A DNA stretch of 12,937 nt, taken from an uncultured Corynebacterium sp. (GTDB lineage Bacteria > Actinomycetota > Actinomycetes > Mycobacteriales > Mycobacteriaceae). This document shows, piece by piece, positions 6,243 to 12,788 of this stretch (position 1 is its first letter; every line of letters begins with the position of its first letter). The position numbers and the translations under genes are program-made. The notes beneath the pieces were generated by a model that saw only the letters and a program-made list of their open reading frames with translations, did not search any database and was not told where the DNA came from. The stretch is from contig NZ_CALUAK010000072.1 of assembly GCF_943914015.1 (NCBI RefSeq), forward strand, positions 1 through 12,937. Direction: 5' to 3'.

Positions 6243-7961
6243 TTACTGTTCGTCCTGCGACTCATCGAGGTGGGTACGCGGGTCGGACACCTCTTCCAAA
6301 CGGGTATTTGCAGCCGCGTCGGTGAGTTCCTTCTCGGCAGCGAGCTGAGCCTTCATGCGCGTGGTGAAGGACTCGATCTCTGCCTTCTTGGTCTCTTCAT
6401 CCCAGCCGAGCAGCGGGGCGATGATGTCTGCCACAGCCTCAGCGGACTCGATGCCACGGTGGTCGTACTCCATCGTGATGCGGGTACGGCGGGCGAGGAT
6501 GTCCTCCAGGTGCTGAGCGCCCTCGTGGGTGACGCCGTAGCGGACCTCAGCCTCGAGGTAGTCCGGAGCACCCGGGATCGGCTTCAGGCCATCGGGATCG
6601 GCTGCCACAACATCGTCGACAAGCGAACCATAGCGGTGGATGAGGTGGTCGGCGACCTTCTCGGCCACACCGAGGCGCTTAGCCAGGGCGGGCAGCGAGT
6701 TCTTCAGAGCCTGGAATCCGTCGGCGCCGAGGATCGGCGTGTGATCGGTGACGGACTCGGGAACGCGGGTGCGGATGTCCTCGGCGGCCTTATCCACGGC
6801 ATCCTTACCGATGACGCGGTAGGTGGTGTATTTACCACCGGCGACGGAGACGAGGCCCGGGGCGACGCGAGCGACAGCGTGGTTACGGGACAGGTTCGTC
6901 GTGGTGTCGGACTTGCCGGCGAGCAGCGGGCGCAGGCCGGAGTACACACCGACGATGTCGTCGTGGGTGATCTGGCGGGTGACGCGGGAGTTCAGCTCAT
7001 CGAGGATGTAGTTGATGTCCGAGGCAGTCGGTGCCGGATCAGCGCGGTCCATGTCCCAATCGGTGTCGGTCGTGCCGACGATCCAGTAGTTGCCCCACGG
7101 GATAACGAAGAGCACGGACTTTTCGGTGACGAAGCAGATAGCGGCATCGCCCTCGAAGCGATCCTTCGGGATGACGATGTGCACGCCCTTGGAAGCGTGA
7201 ACGGTGAACTTGGCATCCACACCAGCAAGCTCCTGGAGCTCGTTGGTCCACACGCCGGTGGCGTTGATGAACGCATCAGCGTGGATGGTGGTCTGCTCGC
7301 CCGTGTCGGAATCCTGCACCTGGATGCCGACGACGCGGTCGCCTTCCTTCTCAAAGCCAGTGACCTGGGTGGAGTTACGCACGGTTGCGCCGTAGTGAGC
7401 GGCGGTGCGCAGCACGGTCATGGTGTGGCGGGCATCGTCGACGAGGGTGTCGAAGTAGCGAACGCCACCGACGAGAGCATCCTGCTTGAGGCCCGGTGCC
7501 AGGCGCAGGGCGCCCTTGCGGGAGAGGTGCTTCTGGAACGGGACGGTCTTGGCGCCACCCATGAGGTCGTAGAGTGCGAAGCCGCAGAACATCATGACGC
7601 GCTCCCACACGGGGTGGGTGAGCGGGAAGAGGAAGCGCAGCGGGGTGACCAGGTGCGGTGCGAGGGTGGACATGGAAAGCTCGCGCTCGTGGAGGGATTC
7701 TGCCACGAGGGCGAAGTCGAACATGGCCAGGTAACGCAGGCCACCGTGGAACATCTTGGAGCTCCTGGAGCTGGTGCCGGCGGCGAAGTCGCGAGCCTCG
7801 ATCACGGCGACATTCAGACCGCGGGTTGCTGCGTCGAGTGCGGCGCCGGCACCAACGGAGCCACCGCCAATGATGACGAGGTCGAAGTGCTCACTGCCGA
7901 GCTTTTCCCAGGACTCCTTGTGGCCCTCGGGGGAAAGCGTAGAAGTGGGGTGGAAAGCCAT
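6243..7961 (-). CDS. glpD: Glycerol-3-phosphate dehydrogenase (FAD-dependent, aerobic type)
   Basis: A 572-residue flavoprotein that oxidises sn-glycerol 3-phosphate to dihydroxyacetone phosphate and passes electrons to the quinone pool; it is peripheral to the inner face of the membrane. The FAD-binding Rossmann motif VIIGGGSVGAGAA starts near residue 29, followed by E55 (end of beta-2) and the family signature GTSSRSSKMFHGGLRYL (62-78). YSGLRPLLAG carries the arginine equivalent to the E. coli substrate-binding R332. The C-terminal 150 residues form the helical domain and end in a charged tail. The start was set at ATG 7961 because AAAGGGAG lies 7 bp upstream; an ATG 18 bp further upstream overlaps that site and is unlikely. 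It is the first gene of the glycerol block. The upstream region carries a promoter with a palindromic operator-like sequence. Confidence 0.97.
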   Translation of the reverse strand: MAFHPTSTLSPEGHKESWEKLGSEHFDLVIIGGGSVGAGAALDAATRGLNVAVIEARDFAAGTSSRSSKMFHGGLRYLAMFDFALVAESLHERELSMSTLAPHLVTPLRFLFPLTHPVWERVMMFCGFALYDLMGGAKTVPFQKHLSRKGALRLAPGLKQDALVGGVRYFDTLVDDARHTMTVLRTAAHYGATVRNSTQVTGFEKEGDRVVGIQVQDSDTGEQTTIHADAFINATGVWTNELQELAGVDAKFTVHASKGVHIVIPKDRFEGDAAICFVTEKSVLFVIPWGNYWIVGTTDTDWDMDRADPAPTASDINYILDELNSRVTRQITHDDIVGVYSGLRPLLAGKSDTTTNLSRNHAVARVAPGLVSVAGGKYTTYRVIGKDAVDKAAEDIRTRVPESVTDHTPILGADGFQALKNSLPALAKRLGVAEKVADHLIHRYGSLVDDVVAADPDGLKPIPGAPDYLEAEVRYGVTHEGAQHLEDILARRTRITMEYDHRGIESAEAVADIIAPLLGWDEETKKAEIESFTTRMKAQLAAEKELTDAAANTRLEEVSDPRTHLDESQDEQ

Positions 7962-8012
7962 GATTTGTCTCCCTTTCATGTGGTTTTGTTAGACGGCTTG
8001 TTGATGGTTCAA

Positions 8013-8041
8013 ACTCTACCTACGTAACCGTAAGTTACGAA
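8013..8041 (-). promoter_or_regulatory. Candidate glpD promoter
   Basis: On the minus strand, TTCGTA (8041-8036, 3 of 6 to the -35 consensus) is followed after exactly 17 bp by TAGAGT (8018-8013, 4 of 6 to the -10 consensus). Transcription would start near 8006, giving a leader of about 45 bases before the glpD start. The spacer is almost filled by the 17-bp palindrome at 8023-8039. Confidence 0.45.
8023..8039. promoter_or_regulatory. Palindromic operator-like site in the glpD promoter
   Basis: CGTAAC and GTTACG are perfect 6-bp arms around a 5-base centre. The site overlaps the candidate -35 hexamer and fills most of the spacer of the glpD promoter, the position expected for a repressor. 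A second copy, identical at 14 of 17 bases in the opposite orientation, lies at 9760-9776. The binding protein is unknown; the sequence is not a match to the DtxR or GlxR consensus. Confidence 0.55.
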
Positions 8042-8214
8042 AGTGTAGGCTCCCCCTTTTGGGGTTGGTGTCCCCGTGGTTGGGGTGGTGGTGCGGTTTC
8101 AAAATGTGTTTCTCAGGCTACTTATTTCTCATAGATCGTGCAGCGTGCAAGTTGTTTTGCGCTGGTAATTAAGGCTGGGGAAAGAGATTAATACCAGGTC
8201 TTAGCCGTGGCGGG

Positions 8215-8234
8215 AGTCACTTTCCGGTGTGACT
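8215..8234. repeat. Inverted repeat AGTCAC-N8-GTGACT
   Basis: Perfect 6-bp arms at 8215-8220 and 8229-8234. The order (TCAC first, GTGA second) is the reverse of a GlxR/CRP-type site, so it is not assigned to that regulator. Function unknown. Confidence 0.4.
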
Positions 8235-8258
8235 GGGCACAAGTCTTGGCGGGTGAGG

Positions 8259-8301
8259 AGCGCGCCCCGGTGGCGAAAAAATGCGTCGAATTCGGCGCGC
8301 T
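8259..8301. repeat. Inverted repeat AGCGCGCC-N27-GGCGCGCT with inner hairpin
   Basis: Perfect 8-bp arms at 8259-8266 and 8294-8301. An alternative, mutually exclusive plus-strand hairpin pairs GCGTCG (8283-8288) with CGGCGC (8293-8298), with one G·U pair around an AATT loop. Read on the minus strand, that inner hairpin (with one mismatch) is followed by ATTTTTT (8282-8276) and resembles a weak terminator for antisense transcripts arriving from the right. Either reading is inference. Confidence 0.4.
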
Positions 8302-8331
8302 TTGTCCCCCGCGTGACAGCAGGTGGTGGGG

Positions 8332-8337
8332 TAGGCT
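8332..8337 (+). promoter_or_regulatory. Candidate -10 element for the 61-residue orphan gene
   Basis: TAGGCT fits the TANNNT pattern of corynebacterial -10 elements and would give a leader of about 56 bases. No -35 hexamer at proper spacing is evident (GTGACA at 8313 is only 13 bp away), so support is weak. Confidence 0.3.
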
Positions 8338-8346
8338 AAAACGCGT
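8337..8346 (+). repeat. 10-bp direct repeat, left copy
   Basis: TAAAACGCGT occurs here and at 10357-10366 in the same orientation, on either side of the plus-strand block 8400-10321. One base further left differs (C versus T) and the next matches again (G). It could be a target-site duplication left by an insertion, or chance. Confidence 0.35.
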
Positions 8347-8399
8347 ACGTCCGATCATCTAGCGTAATTCCGAACGCATTGAGTACTTGGGAGTTAACA

Positions 8400-8585
8400 A
8401 TGGAAGCGTATTTCGTACCTCGCCACGTGCCCACGGTGCATGCAGTAGATCCCCAGGTTGTTGCAGCTCAAGCAGCAAAGCACAGGGACGATGAGCTGTT
8501 GGAACTGCTAGATGTCCAGTTCTTTGTCAACGAGGAACACTGCGTGGACATTATGGACGGGTATTGGGGTCCGTTTTCTAGCTAG
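8400..8585 (+). CDS. Small hypothetical protein, 61 residues
   Basis: Not recognised. The ATG at 8400 has GGGAG 6 bp upstream, a good ribosome binding site; a TTG 21 bp upstream in the same frame lacks one. The protein is mildly acidic and soluble, without a signal peptide or membrane segment. A central stretch (about 17-40) looks helical (DPQVVAAQAAKHRDDELLEL), followed by a segment rich in hydrophobic and acidic residues with one cysteine, ending GYWGPFSS. Its third-codon GC is 35 of 61 by hand count, which looks lower than in the neighbouring metabolic genes and may mean a foreign origin or weak codon selection. It is 131 bp upstream of the ADP-ribosylglycohydrolase gene on the same strand. 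A regulator, antitoxin or partner of that enzyme are all possible, with no direct evidence for any. Confidence 0.6.
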   Translation: MEAYFVPRHVPTVHAVDPQVVAAQAAKHRDDELLELLDVQFFVNEEHCVDIMDGYWGPFSS

Positions 8586-8716
8586 CCCCTCCGTTGGTGG
8601 CTGGAAGCACAATTTCTACCCGCCAATTGCTGCCGAAACGGTACCCTGGGGGGCAAGAACGCCACTGCAACATTTCGCCGGGGCATCTCGCGTACCCGGC
8701 AGTGAGGACGGTAACC

Positions 8717-9673
8717 ATGGCTTCCACCGATTACGATGACGCTCTCGTAGACCGCGCGCAGGGGGTGTTGTACGGCCAGTTCATCGGGGACTCCCTCGGA
8801 TCTCTCGTGGAATGGAGGTCTCCTCACGAGATCGCGGAGGCTTACCCGGATGGTGTCAGAGAGCTTGTCGACGGCGGCCCGTACGGTCTCCTCGCCGGTC
8901 AACCGACCGACGACTCGGAGATGGCGCTCGCGCTTGCCCGGTCGCTTGTCACTCTCGGTTCCTTCGATATCGGAGACATCCGTGGTGCCTACGAGCGCTG
9001 GATGCGTTCGGAACCGTTCTCCGTGGGGCAGACCTGCAAGGCAGCGCTTACCGGCGGCTACCTCAGCCCCGACTCCCAGGCCAACGGTGCCCTCATGCGC
9101 ATCTCACCGCTTGCCGTCTTCGGCGCGGGGCGTCCTGCAGAAGCCGACGGTGCGATCGCCGAGGCTGCGATGGAGGATGCGCGGATCACCCACGTGAACC
9201 CGCTGTGCATGGCGGTGAATGCCACCTACACCCTCACCCTCGCGCGGATCGTGCGCGATGGGTTCGGGCGTGACGATGCCGTGGACACCCTCCACACCGT
9301 CGCCTGCGAATACGGGTCCCCCGAAGTAGAAGAACTGGTCTCCCGTGGCCTGGAAGCCCCGCCGGAGGATTTTGTTCAGCAGATGGGCTGGGTGACCATC
9401 GCGTTCACCAACGCGGTATTCGAGCTCGCCCACGGCGACAGCTTCGAAGAATCCCTCGTCCGTACCGTCGGTCACGGTGGCGATACCGACACCAACGCCG
9501 CCATCTGTGGCGCACTCTTGGGTGGACTGTACGGCGCGGAGGCGATCCCGCAGCGCTGGCGCGACACGATCGATAACTGCAAGGCCTATCCCGGCACCCT
9601 GCGTCCTCGTCCGGAGGAATACTGGCCTGCGGATGCAGCGAAGCTCGCGCGGAACCTCGTGACGCTGCAATAA
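8717..9673 (+). CDS. ADP-ribosylglycohydrolase family protein
   Basis: A 318-residue protein of the DraG/ARH family (Pfam ADP_ribosyl_GH). Members are all-helical, binuclear Mg/Mn enzymes that remove ADP-ribose from proteins, nucleic acids or small molecules. Family motifs are present in order: GQFIGDSLGS at 20-29 followed by E32, TDDSEM at 64-69 (T64, D65, D66 as metal ligands; the usual TDDT has Ser here), and GHGGDTDTN at 252-260 (D256, D258, T259 as metal ligands). The enzyme is therefore expected to be active. The start was set at ATG 8717 because GAGG lies 9 bp upstream and homology begins about 14 residues in. An in-frame upstream ATG at 8594 would add 41 residues with no family similarity. 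No ADP-ribosyltransferase gene is in the window. The natural target, whether a host protein, nucleic acid or a toxin's product, is unknown. Confidence 0.93.
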   Translation: MASTDYDDALVDRAQGVLYGQFIGDSLGSLVEWRSPHEIAEAYPDGVRELVDGGPYGLLAGQPTDDSEMALALARSLVTLGSFDIGDIRGAYERWMRSEPFSVGQTCKAALTGGYLSPDSQANGALMRISPLAVFGAGRPAEADGAIAEAAMEDARITHVNPLCMAVNATYTLTLARIVRDGFGRDDAVDTLHTVACEYGSPEVEELVSRGLEAPPEDFVQQMGWVTIAFTNAVFELAHGDSFEESLVRTVGHGGDTDTNAAICGALLGGLYGAEAIPQRWRDTIDNCKAYPGTLRPRPEEYWPADAAKLARNLVTLQ

Positions 9674-9709
9674 GAGTGATTCCATCACCTTCATCACTAC
9701 GCTCATGCT

Positions 9710-9749
9710 GGTGAGAAAAGCGATCGTTAGCTGCCGTTTTCCGCTCGCC
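9710..9749. repeat. Imperfect inverted repeat upstream of the SUKH-like gene
   Basis: GGTGA-GAAAA (9710-9719) pairs with TTTTC (9737-9741) and TCGCC (9745-9749), with one G·U pair and a 3-base bulge. No T-run follows on the plus strand, so it is not a standard terminator for the preceding gene. It lies just before the candidate promoter. Confidence 0.3.
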
Positions 9750-9759
9750 ATGCACGTGC

Positions 9760-9776
9760 CGTAAGTGCCGGTTACG
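9760..9776. promoter_or_regulatory. Second copy of the CGTAA-N7-TTACG palindrome
   Basis: CGTAAGTGCCGGTTACG shares 14 of 17 bases with the minus-strand reading of the glpD site (8039-8023), including the asymmetric half CGGTTACG. It overlaps the candidate -10 element TACGCT (9773-9778) of the following gene, so a bound protein would be expected to block transcription. Confidence 0.5.
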
Positions 9777-9778
9777 CT
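9773..9778 (+). promoter_or_regulatory. Candidate -10 element giving a leaderless transcript
   Basis: TACGCT fits TANNNT and ends 6 bp before the ATG at 9785, so transcription would begin at or next to the A of the start codon. No ribosome binding site is present in this interval (CTGGCT). Leaderless mRNAs are common in actinobacteria. The -35 region is weak. Confidence 0.45.
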
Positions 9779-9784
9779 CTGGCT

Positions 9785-10321
9785 ATGGGGGAATTCCTCG
9801 ATACCTTTCTAGAACAGGAACCGGAGGGGACACGCGTCCCTCGAGACCTTGCGCGCCTGTGGGATCATCTGGAATCGCAGGGCCTGGCAGCGGAAGACTT
9901 CCTGGACCTGTGCGAGGAAGAAGACGTGGTCAACTCGTTCGGCTTTCTGGCAGGAGAGTCGATGGACCGGCTTCTCCTCGCAGGACACGAGCTCATCGAT
10001 AATCCGCGCCTGGTTCCGATCGCGAATACTGACAGCACGGAAAGCGTTGCCGCGATGTATTTCACGGATGGTCACGATCCGGAGTACCTGTTCTTCGATT
10101 CCGACGGTGCTAAACCGTACCGCCTTGCAGAAAATACACTCGACTTTCTGCGTCTCATCTCCATCGGCTTCGAGGAAATCACACCATCGTATCTGTACGG
10201 GGAAGAACACGATGAGCTGGGCCTTCCCGAGCTTCTCGCGCCACTGCGAACCTGGGTGGCGGAAACCTTCGACGTGCAGGTCCCCACAGCTTGGCCAAAG
10301 GTAGCGAAGCGCCCCCTGTAA
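9785..10321 (+). CDS. Hypothetical protein, tentatively SUKH/SMI1-KNR4-like
   Basis: A 178-residue acidic, soluble protein without signal peptide or membrane span. The N-terminal 70 residues look helical and charged (DLARLWDHLESQGLAAEDFL). The middle part has the order seen in SUKH-superfamily proteins: LVPIANTDSTE, then a strand-rich stretch ending YLFFDSDG, then YRLAENTLDFLRLI, recalling the usual 'variable substrate strands followed by A-[DE]-[ST]-F-x-[ED]-FL' helix. The match is by eye and weak; no invariant residue proves it. SUKH proteins are mostly immunity proteins of polymorphic toxin systems, but many standalone members have no known role. The start at 9785 is chosen because it directly follows the candidate leaderless promoter. 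It is 111 bp after the ADP-ribosylglycohydrolase gene and converges on the ABC operon. The gene itself is confident; the family is not. Confidence 0.75.
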   Translation: MGEFLDTFLEQEPEGTRVPRDLARLWDHLESQGLAAEDFLDLCEEEDVVNSFGFLAGESMDRLLLAGHELIDNPRLVPIANTDSTESVAAMYFTDGHDPEYLFFDSDGAKPYRLAENTLDFLRLISIGFEEITPSYLYGEEHDELGLPELLAPLRTWVAETFDVQVPTAWPKVAKRPL

Positions 10322-10356
10322 GAAAATGTCTTGCAGGGGACGGTGCGGACGCGTGT

Positions 10357-10366
10357 TAAAACGCGT
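10357..10366 (+). repeat. 10-bp direct repeat, right copy
   Basis: TAAAACGCGT, identical to 8337-8346. Here it also forms the right part of a small inverted repeat, ACGCGT-N6-ACGCGT (10349-10366), in the 50-bp gap between the convergent stops at 10321 and 10372. No T-run accompanies that hairpin on either strand, so it was not called a terminator. Confidence 0.35.
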
Positions 10367-10371
10367 TGAAA

Positions 10372-11976
10372 TTAGAAAGCCAGGGTCAGCCGCGAATCTA
10401 AGAGCTTCTGCGTGTACTCGTGCTGCGGGTTCGCGTACACCTCGTCGGAGGAACCGCTTTCCACCACGCGACCGTCCTTGAACACGGCGACATCCGAGCA
10501 GACCTCATGCACCACACCGAGATCGTGGGAGACGAACACGGTCGTGAGACCATACTCCCGGGACAGGCGTTGAAGCAGGTTGAGGATCTGGGCGCGCACG
10601 GATACATCGAGGGCCGAGACGGCTTCGTCGGCAAGCAACACCTCGGGGTGGACCGACAAAGCGCGAGCGATAGAGATGCGTTGCCGCTGGCCGCCCGAGA
10701 ACTCGTGCGGGTACTTGTCGGCGGCAGACGGGTCGAGTCCCACCTCCGTCAACACCTCCTCCACACGTGTACGCGACACGTCGCCCGGCTCGGCGATGGA
10801 ACGCCCCACGGTCATGCGCGGGTCGAGGGAGCCACGCGGATCCTGGAACACCATCTGGATGTTCTTGCCCACAGTCCGCGGGTTCACGGGTTTCCCATGC
10901 AGCGTCACCGTGCCCGCCGTGGGGGCGATGAGGCCAGACAGAAGGCGCAGGAAGGTGGACTTGCCGGAACCGGATTCGCCCACAATGCCGAGCTGCATCC
11001 CTTTGGTGATGGTCAGCGACACATCAGCGAGGGCCGTGTTTTCCACCGCGGAGTGGAACAGCTTCTTGGAGGAGAACACCTTGGACACGTTCTCCGCCAC
11101 CATGATCGGCTCATCGGTGGTCAGCTGTGGGGCGGGAGCGGTCGCCTTCTTCACGCCGGGAACGTAATTGCCGGCGGTAGAGACGGTGTAGAACTCGCCG
11201 TTGTCGTCGCGGGCGGACAGATCCGTGGCGGCGACAAGACCTGCAGTGTACGGGCGCTCCGGCCTGCTGATGAGCGTCGCAGTCGCGCCCTTTTCCACCA
11301 GGTGGCCATCCTTCATCACGATGAGCGAATCGCACACGTGGGAGACCAAGCCAATGTCGTGGGAAATGAACAGTACGGCGGTGCCACGCTGCTTGGTCAG
11401 GCGCGAGATGAGGTCGATGATCTGCTGCTGAACAGTAACATCGAGTGCGGTCGTCGGCTCGTCGCAAATAAGGAGGTCGGGGTTATTGGCCACCGCCATG
11501 GCGATGAGGGCGCGCTGCCGCTGGCCACCGGACAGTTCATGCGGGAAGGCCTCGTAGGCGCGCTCCGGGAGGGAGCACTCGGCAAACAGCTCCTTCGTGC
11601 GTTTGGCTGCGGTGTCCCTGTCCGCCGTGTCGTGGAGGAGCATGACCTCATCGACCTGTTTGCCCACGCGCTTGAGCGGGTTGAGCGCGGTGAGTGGCTC
11701 CTGAAAGACGATGGAGATGCGGTTGCCGCGTAGGGGAGCGATTTCCCGCTCCGGCGCGCCGATGAGCTCACGGCCGGCGAAGGTGACCGACCCCGTGGCG
11801 TGGAGGTTTTCCGCCAACAGGCCGAGGACGGAGTAGGAGGTGAGCGTCTTACCGGAGCCGGACTCGCCAATGATGCCGAGCTTTTCACCCGGCTGGAGGG
11901 AGAAGGACACGTCTGTGACCAGGTCCCGCCCAGACGCGGTGGTGACAGTGAGATGGGAAACGTTGAGAAGGCTCAT
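10372..11976 (-). CDS. Fused double ATP-binding subunit of a peptide/nickel-type ABC importer
   Basis: A 534-residue protein with two complete ABC ATPase domains, equivalent to DppD plus DppF (OppD/OppF) fused. Domain 1: Walker A GESGSGKT (37-44), Q-loop FQEP, signature LSGGQRQR (148-155), Walker B LLICDEP (168-174), switch H206. A linker follows at about 250-290. Domain 2: Walker A GESGSGKS (333-340), Q-loop FQDP, signature FSGGQRQR (426-433), Walker B with D450 and E451, switch H484. In the second D-loop region DEP is replaced by DEA; the catalytic glutamate is kept, so both sites should hydrolyse ATP. It powers uptake of oligopeptides or a similar solute through the permeases encoded upstream. 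Its ATG overlaps the permease stop by 4 bp (ATGA), with AGGAG 8 bp before it, so the two are translationally coupled. Last gene of the operon; no clear terminator. Confidence 0.95.
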   Translation of the reverse strand: MSLLNVSHLTVTTASGRDLVTDVSFSLQPGEKLGIIGESGSGKTLTSYSVLGLLAENLHATGSVTFAGRELIGAPEREIAPLRGNRISIVFQEPLTALNPLKRVGKQVDEVMLLHDTADRDTAAKRTKELFAECSLPERAYEAFPHELSGGQRQRALIAMAVANNPDLLICDEPTTALDVTVQQQIIDLISRLTKQRGTAVLFISHDIGLVSHVCDSLIVMKDGHLVEKGATATLISRPERPYTAGLVAATDLSARDDNGEFYTVSTAGNYVPGVKKATAPAPQLTTDEPIMVAENVSKVFSSKKLFHSAVENTALADVSLTITKGMQLGIVGESGSGKSTFLRLLSGLIAPTAGTVTLHGKPVNPRTVGKNIQMVFQDPRGSLDPRMTVGRSIAEPGDVSRTRVEEVLTEVGLDPSAADKYPHEFSGGQRQRISIARALSVHPEVLLADEAVSALDVSVRAQILNLLQRLSREYGLTTVFVSHDLGVVHEVCSDVAVFKDGRVVESGSSDEVYANPQHEYTQKLLDSRLTLAF

Positions 11977-12788
11977 CGGTGGGCTCCTGTCGTCGGATCG
12001 ATAATGTCGCGGAGGGCATCGCCCAGAAGGTTAAAGCCCAAGACGGTGAGAGCAATGGCAAGTCCTGGCCACACGACCAAGAGGGGTTGGGTGGACAGGA
12101 AGGACTGCGCGCCCTGCAGCATACGGCCCCACGACGGGTCCGGCGGGGGAGTGCCGAGCCCCAGGAAGCTGAGCGCTGCCTCGGCGAGGATCGCGAGGGC
12201 GAAAACGATGGAGGCCTGCACGATGACCAGGCCCGCAATGTTGGGTAGCACGTGGTGGATGGCCTTCGATAACCCGCCCTTCCCGGCGAGCGTGGCAGCC
12301 TCCATGTAGGGGGCGGTGACCACACGCAGCGTGCCCGCGCGGGACACGCGGATGAATGCGGGGATGGAGGCGATACCGATGGCCACCATGGCAGAGCCCG
12401 TGGAAGCACCCACCATCGCACCGGCGATGATCGCCATGAGGAGGGCAGGGAACGCGAGGAGAATGTCTGCGCCACGGATGATGAGCTGCTCAATGAGGCT
12501 GTTGCGGTTCATCCCAGCGATGATGCCGAGGGGCACGCCGAGGAGCATGCCGATGGTGACGGCAACGAGGCCGACGAACAGCGTGATCTGGCTGCCGGCC
12601 ATGATGCGGGACAAAATGTCACGGCCGTAGCGGTCGGTGCCCATGAGGTGGTCCCACGAGGGCCCTTCGAGGGCGGAGTGGGGGAACGCCTGGATGGGAT
12701 CGTAGGGTGTCCACACGAGTGAGATGAGGGCAACGGCGACGACGAGGATGACGAGGCCGGCGCCGAGGTAAAGCTGGATCTTTTTCAT
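11973..12788 (-). CDS. ABC importer permease, DppC/OppC-like
   Basis: A 271-residue inner-membrane permease of the peptide/nickel importer family. An N-terminal membrane segment at about 7-26 is followed by the family sequence LMGTDRYGRDILSR (48-61) and then about five more hydrophobic spans. The EAA loop that docks on the ATPase is clear (EAATLAGKGGLSKAIHHVLP, 163-182). ALSFLGLG (205-212) and a DPSWG motif are typical of DppC. The length is slightly short of the usual 280-300 residues, because of a short N-terminus. The start ATG overlaps the stop of the preceding permease gene by 4 bp (ATGA), with GGAGGG about 8 bp upstream. The substrate cannot be told from the permease: dipeptides, oligopeptides, nickel or similar. 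Confidence 0.95.
   Translation of the reverse strand: MKKIQLYLGAGLVILVVAVALISLVWTPYDPIQAFPHSALEGPSWDHLMGTDRYGRDILSRIMAGSQITLFVGLVAVTIGMLLGVPLGIIAGMNRNSLIEQLIIRGADILLAFPALLMAIIAGAMVGASTGSAMVAIGIASIPAFIRVSRAGTLRVVTAPYMEAATLAGKGGLSKAIHHVLPNIAGLVIVQASIVFALAILAEAALSFLGLGTPPPDPSWGRMLQGAQSFLSTQPLLVVWPGLAIALTVLGFNLLGDALRDIIDPTTGAHR

Larger units (their letters stand above)
7962..8399. other. 438-bp gene-free region between glpD and the plus-strand block
   Basis: No coding sequence could be supported on either strand. It holds the divergent starts of glpD and of the 61-residue orphan gene. From left to right: the glpD leader, a candidate glpD promoter with a 17-bp palindrome, a G-rich stretch (about 8060-8095), an inverted repeat AGTCAC-N8-GTGACT (8215-8234), a second inverted repeat AGCGCGCC-N27-GGCGCGCT (8259-8301) containing an inner hairpin, and a TAGGCT candidate -10 element at 8332. 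Short ATG-initiated frames of 22 and 11 codons at 8104 and 8281 lack ribosome binding sites. Confidence 0.8.

Noticed and set aside
6270..8027. 585-codon plus-strand frame opposite glpD
   Set aside because: Antisense shadow rich in Gly, Val, Asp and Ala; runs through the glpD ribosome binding site and has no family similarity.
8060..8095. G-rich stretch that might form a two-layer G-quadruplex
   Set aside because: Only GG and GGGG runs with irregular spacing; such stretches are common in high-GC DNA.
8104..8172. 22-codon cysteine-containing frame in the intergenic region
   Set aside because: No ribosome binding site and too short to judge; expected by chance.
8228..8241. TGTGACTGGGCACA as a GlxR (CRP-type) site
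   Set aside because: Spacing between TGTG and CACA is 6 bases instead of the 8 in the known consensus.
8281..8316. 11-codon arginine-rich leader-peptide-like frame (MRRIRRALSPA)
   Set aside because: No properly spaced ribosome binding site and no attenuator directly coupled to a downstream gene.
8594..8716. Longer N-terminus for the ADP-ribosylglycohydrolase starting at 8594
   Set aside because: The additional 41 residues resemble no family member, and a good ribosome binding site precedes the ATG at 8717.
10349..10366. ACGCGT-N6-ACGCGT hairpin as a bidirectional terminator between convergent genes
   Set aside because: Stem of only 6 bp and no T-run on either strand.
10420..11733. 437-codon plus-strand frame opposite the ABC ATPase
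   Set aside because: Antisense shadow of two clear ATPase domains.
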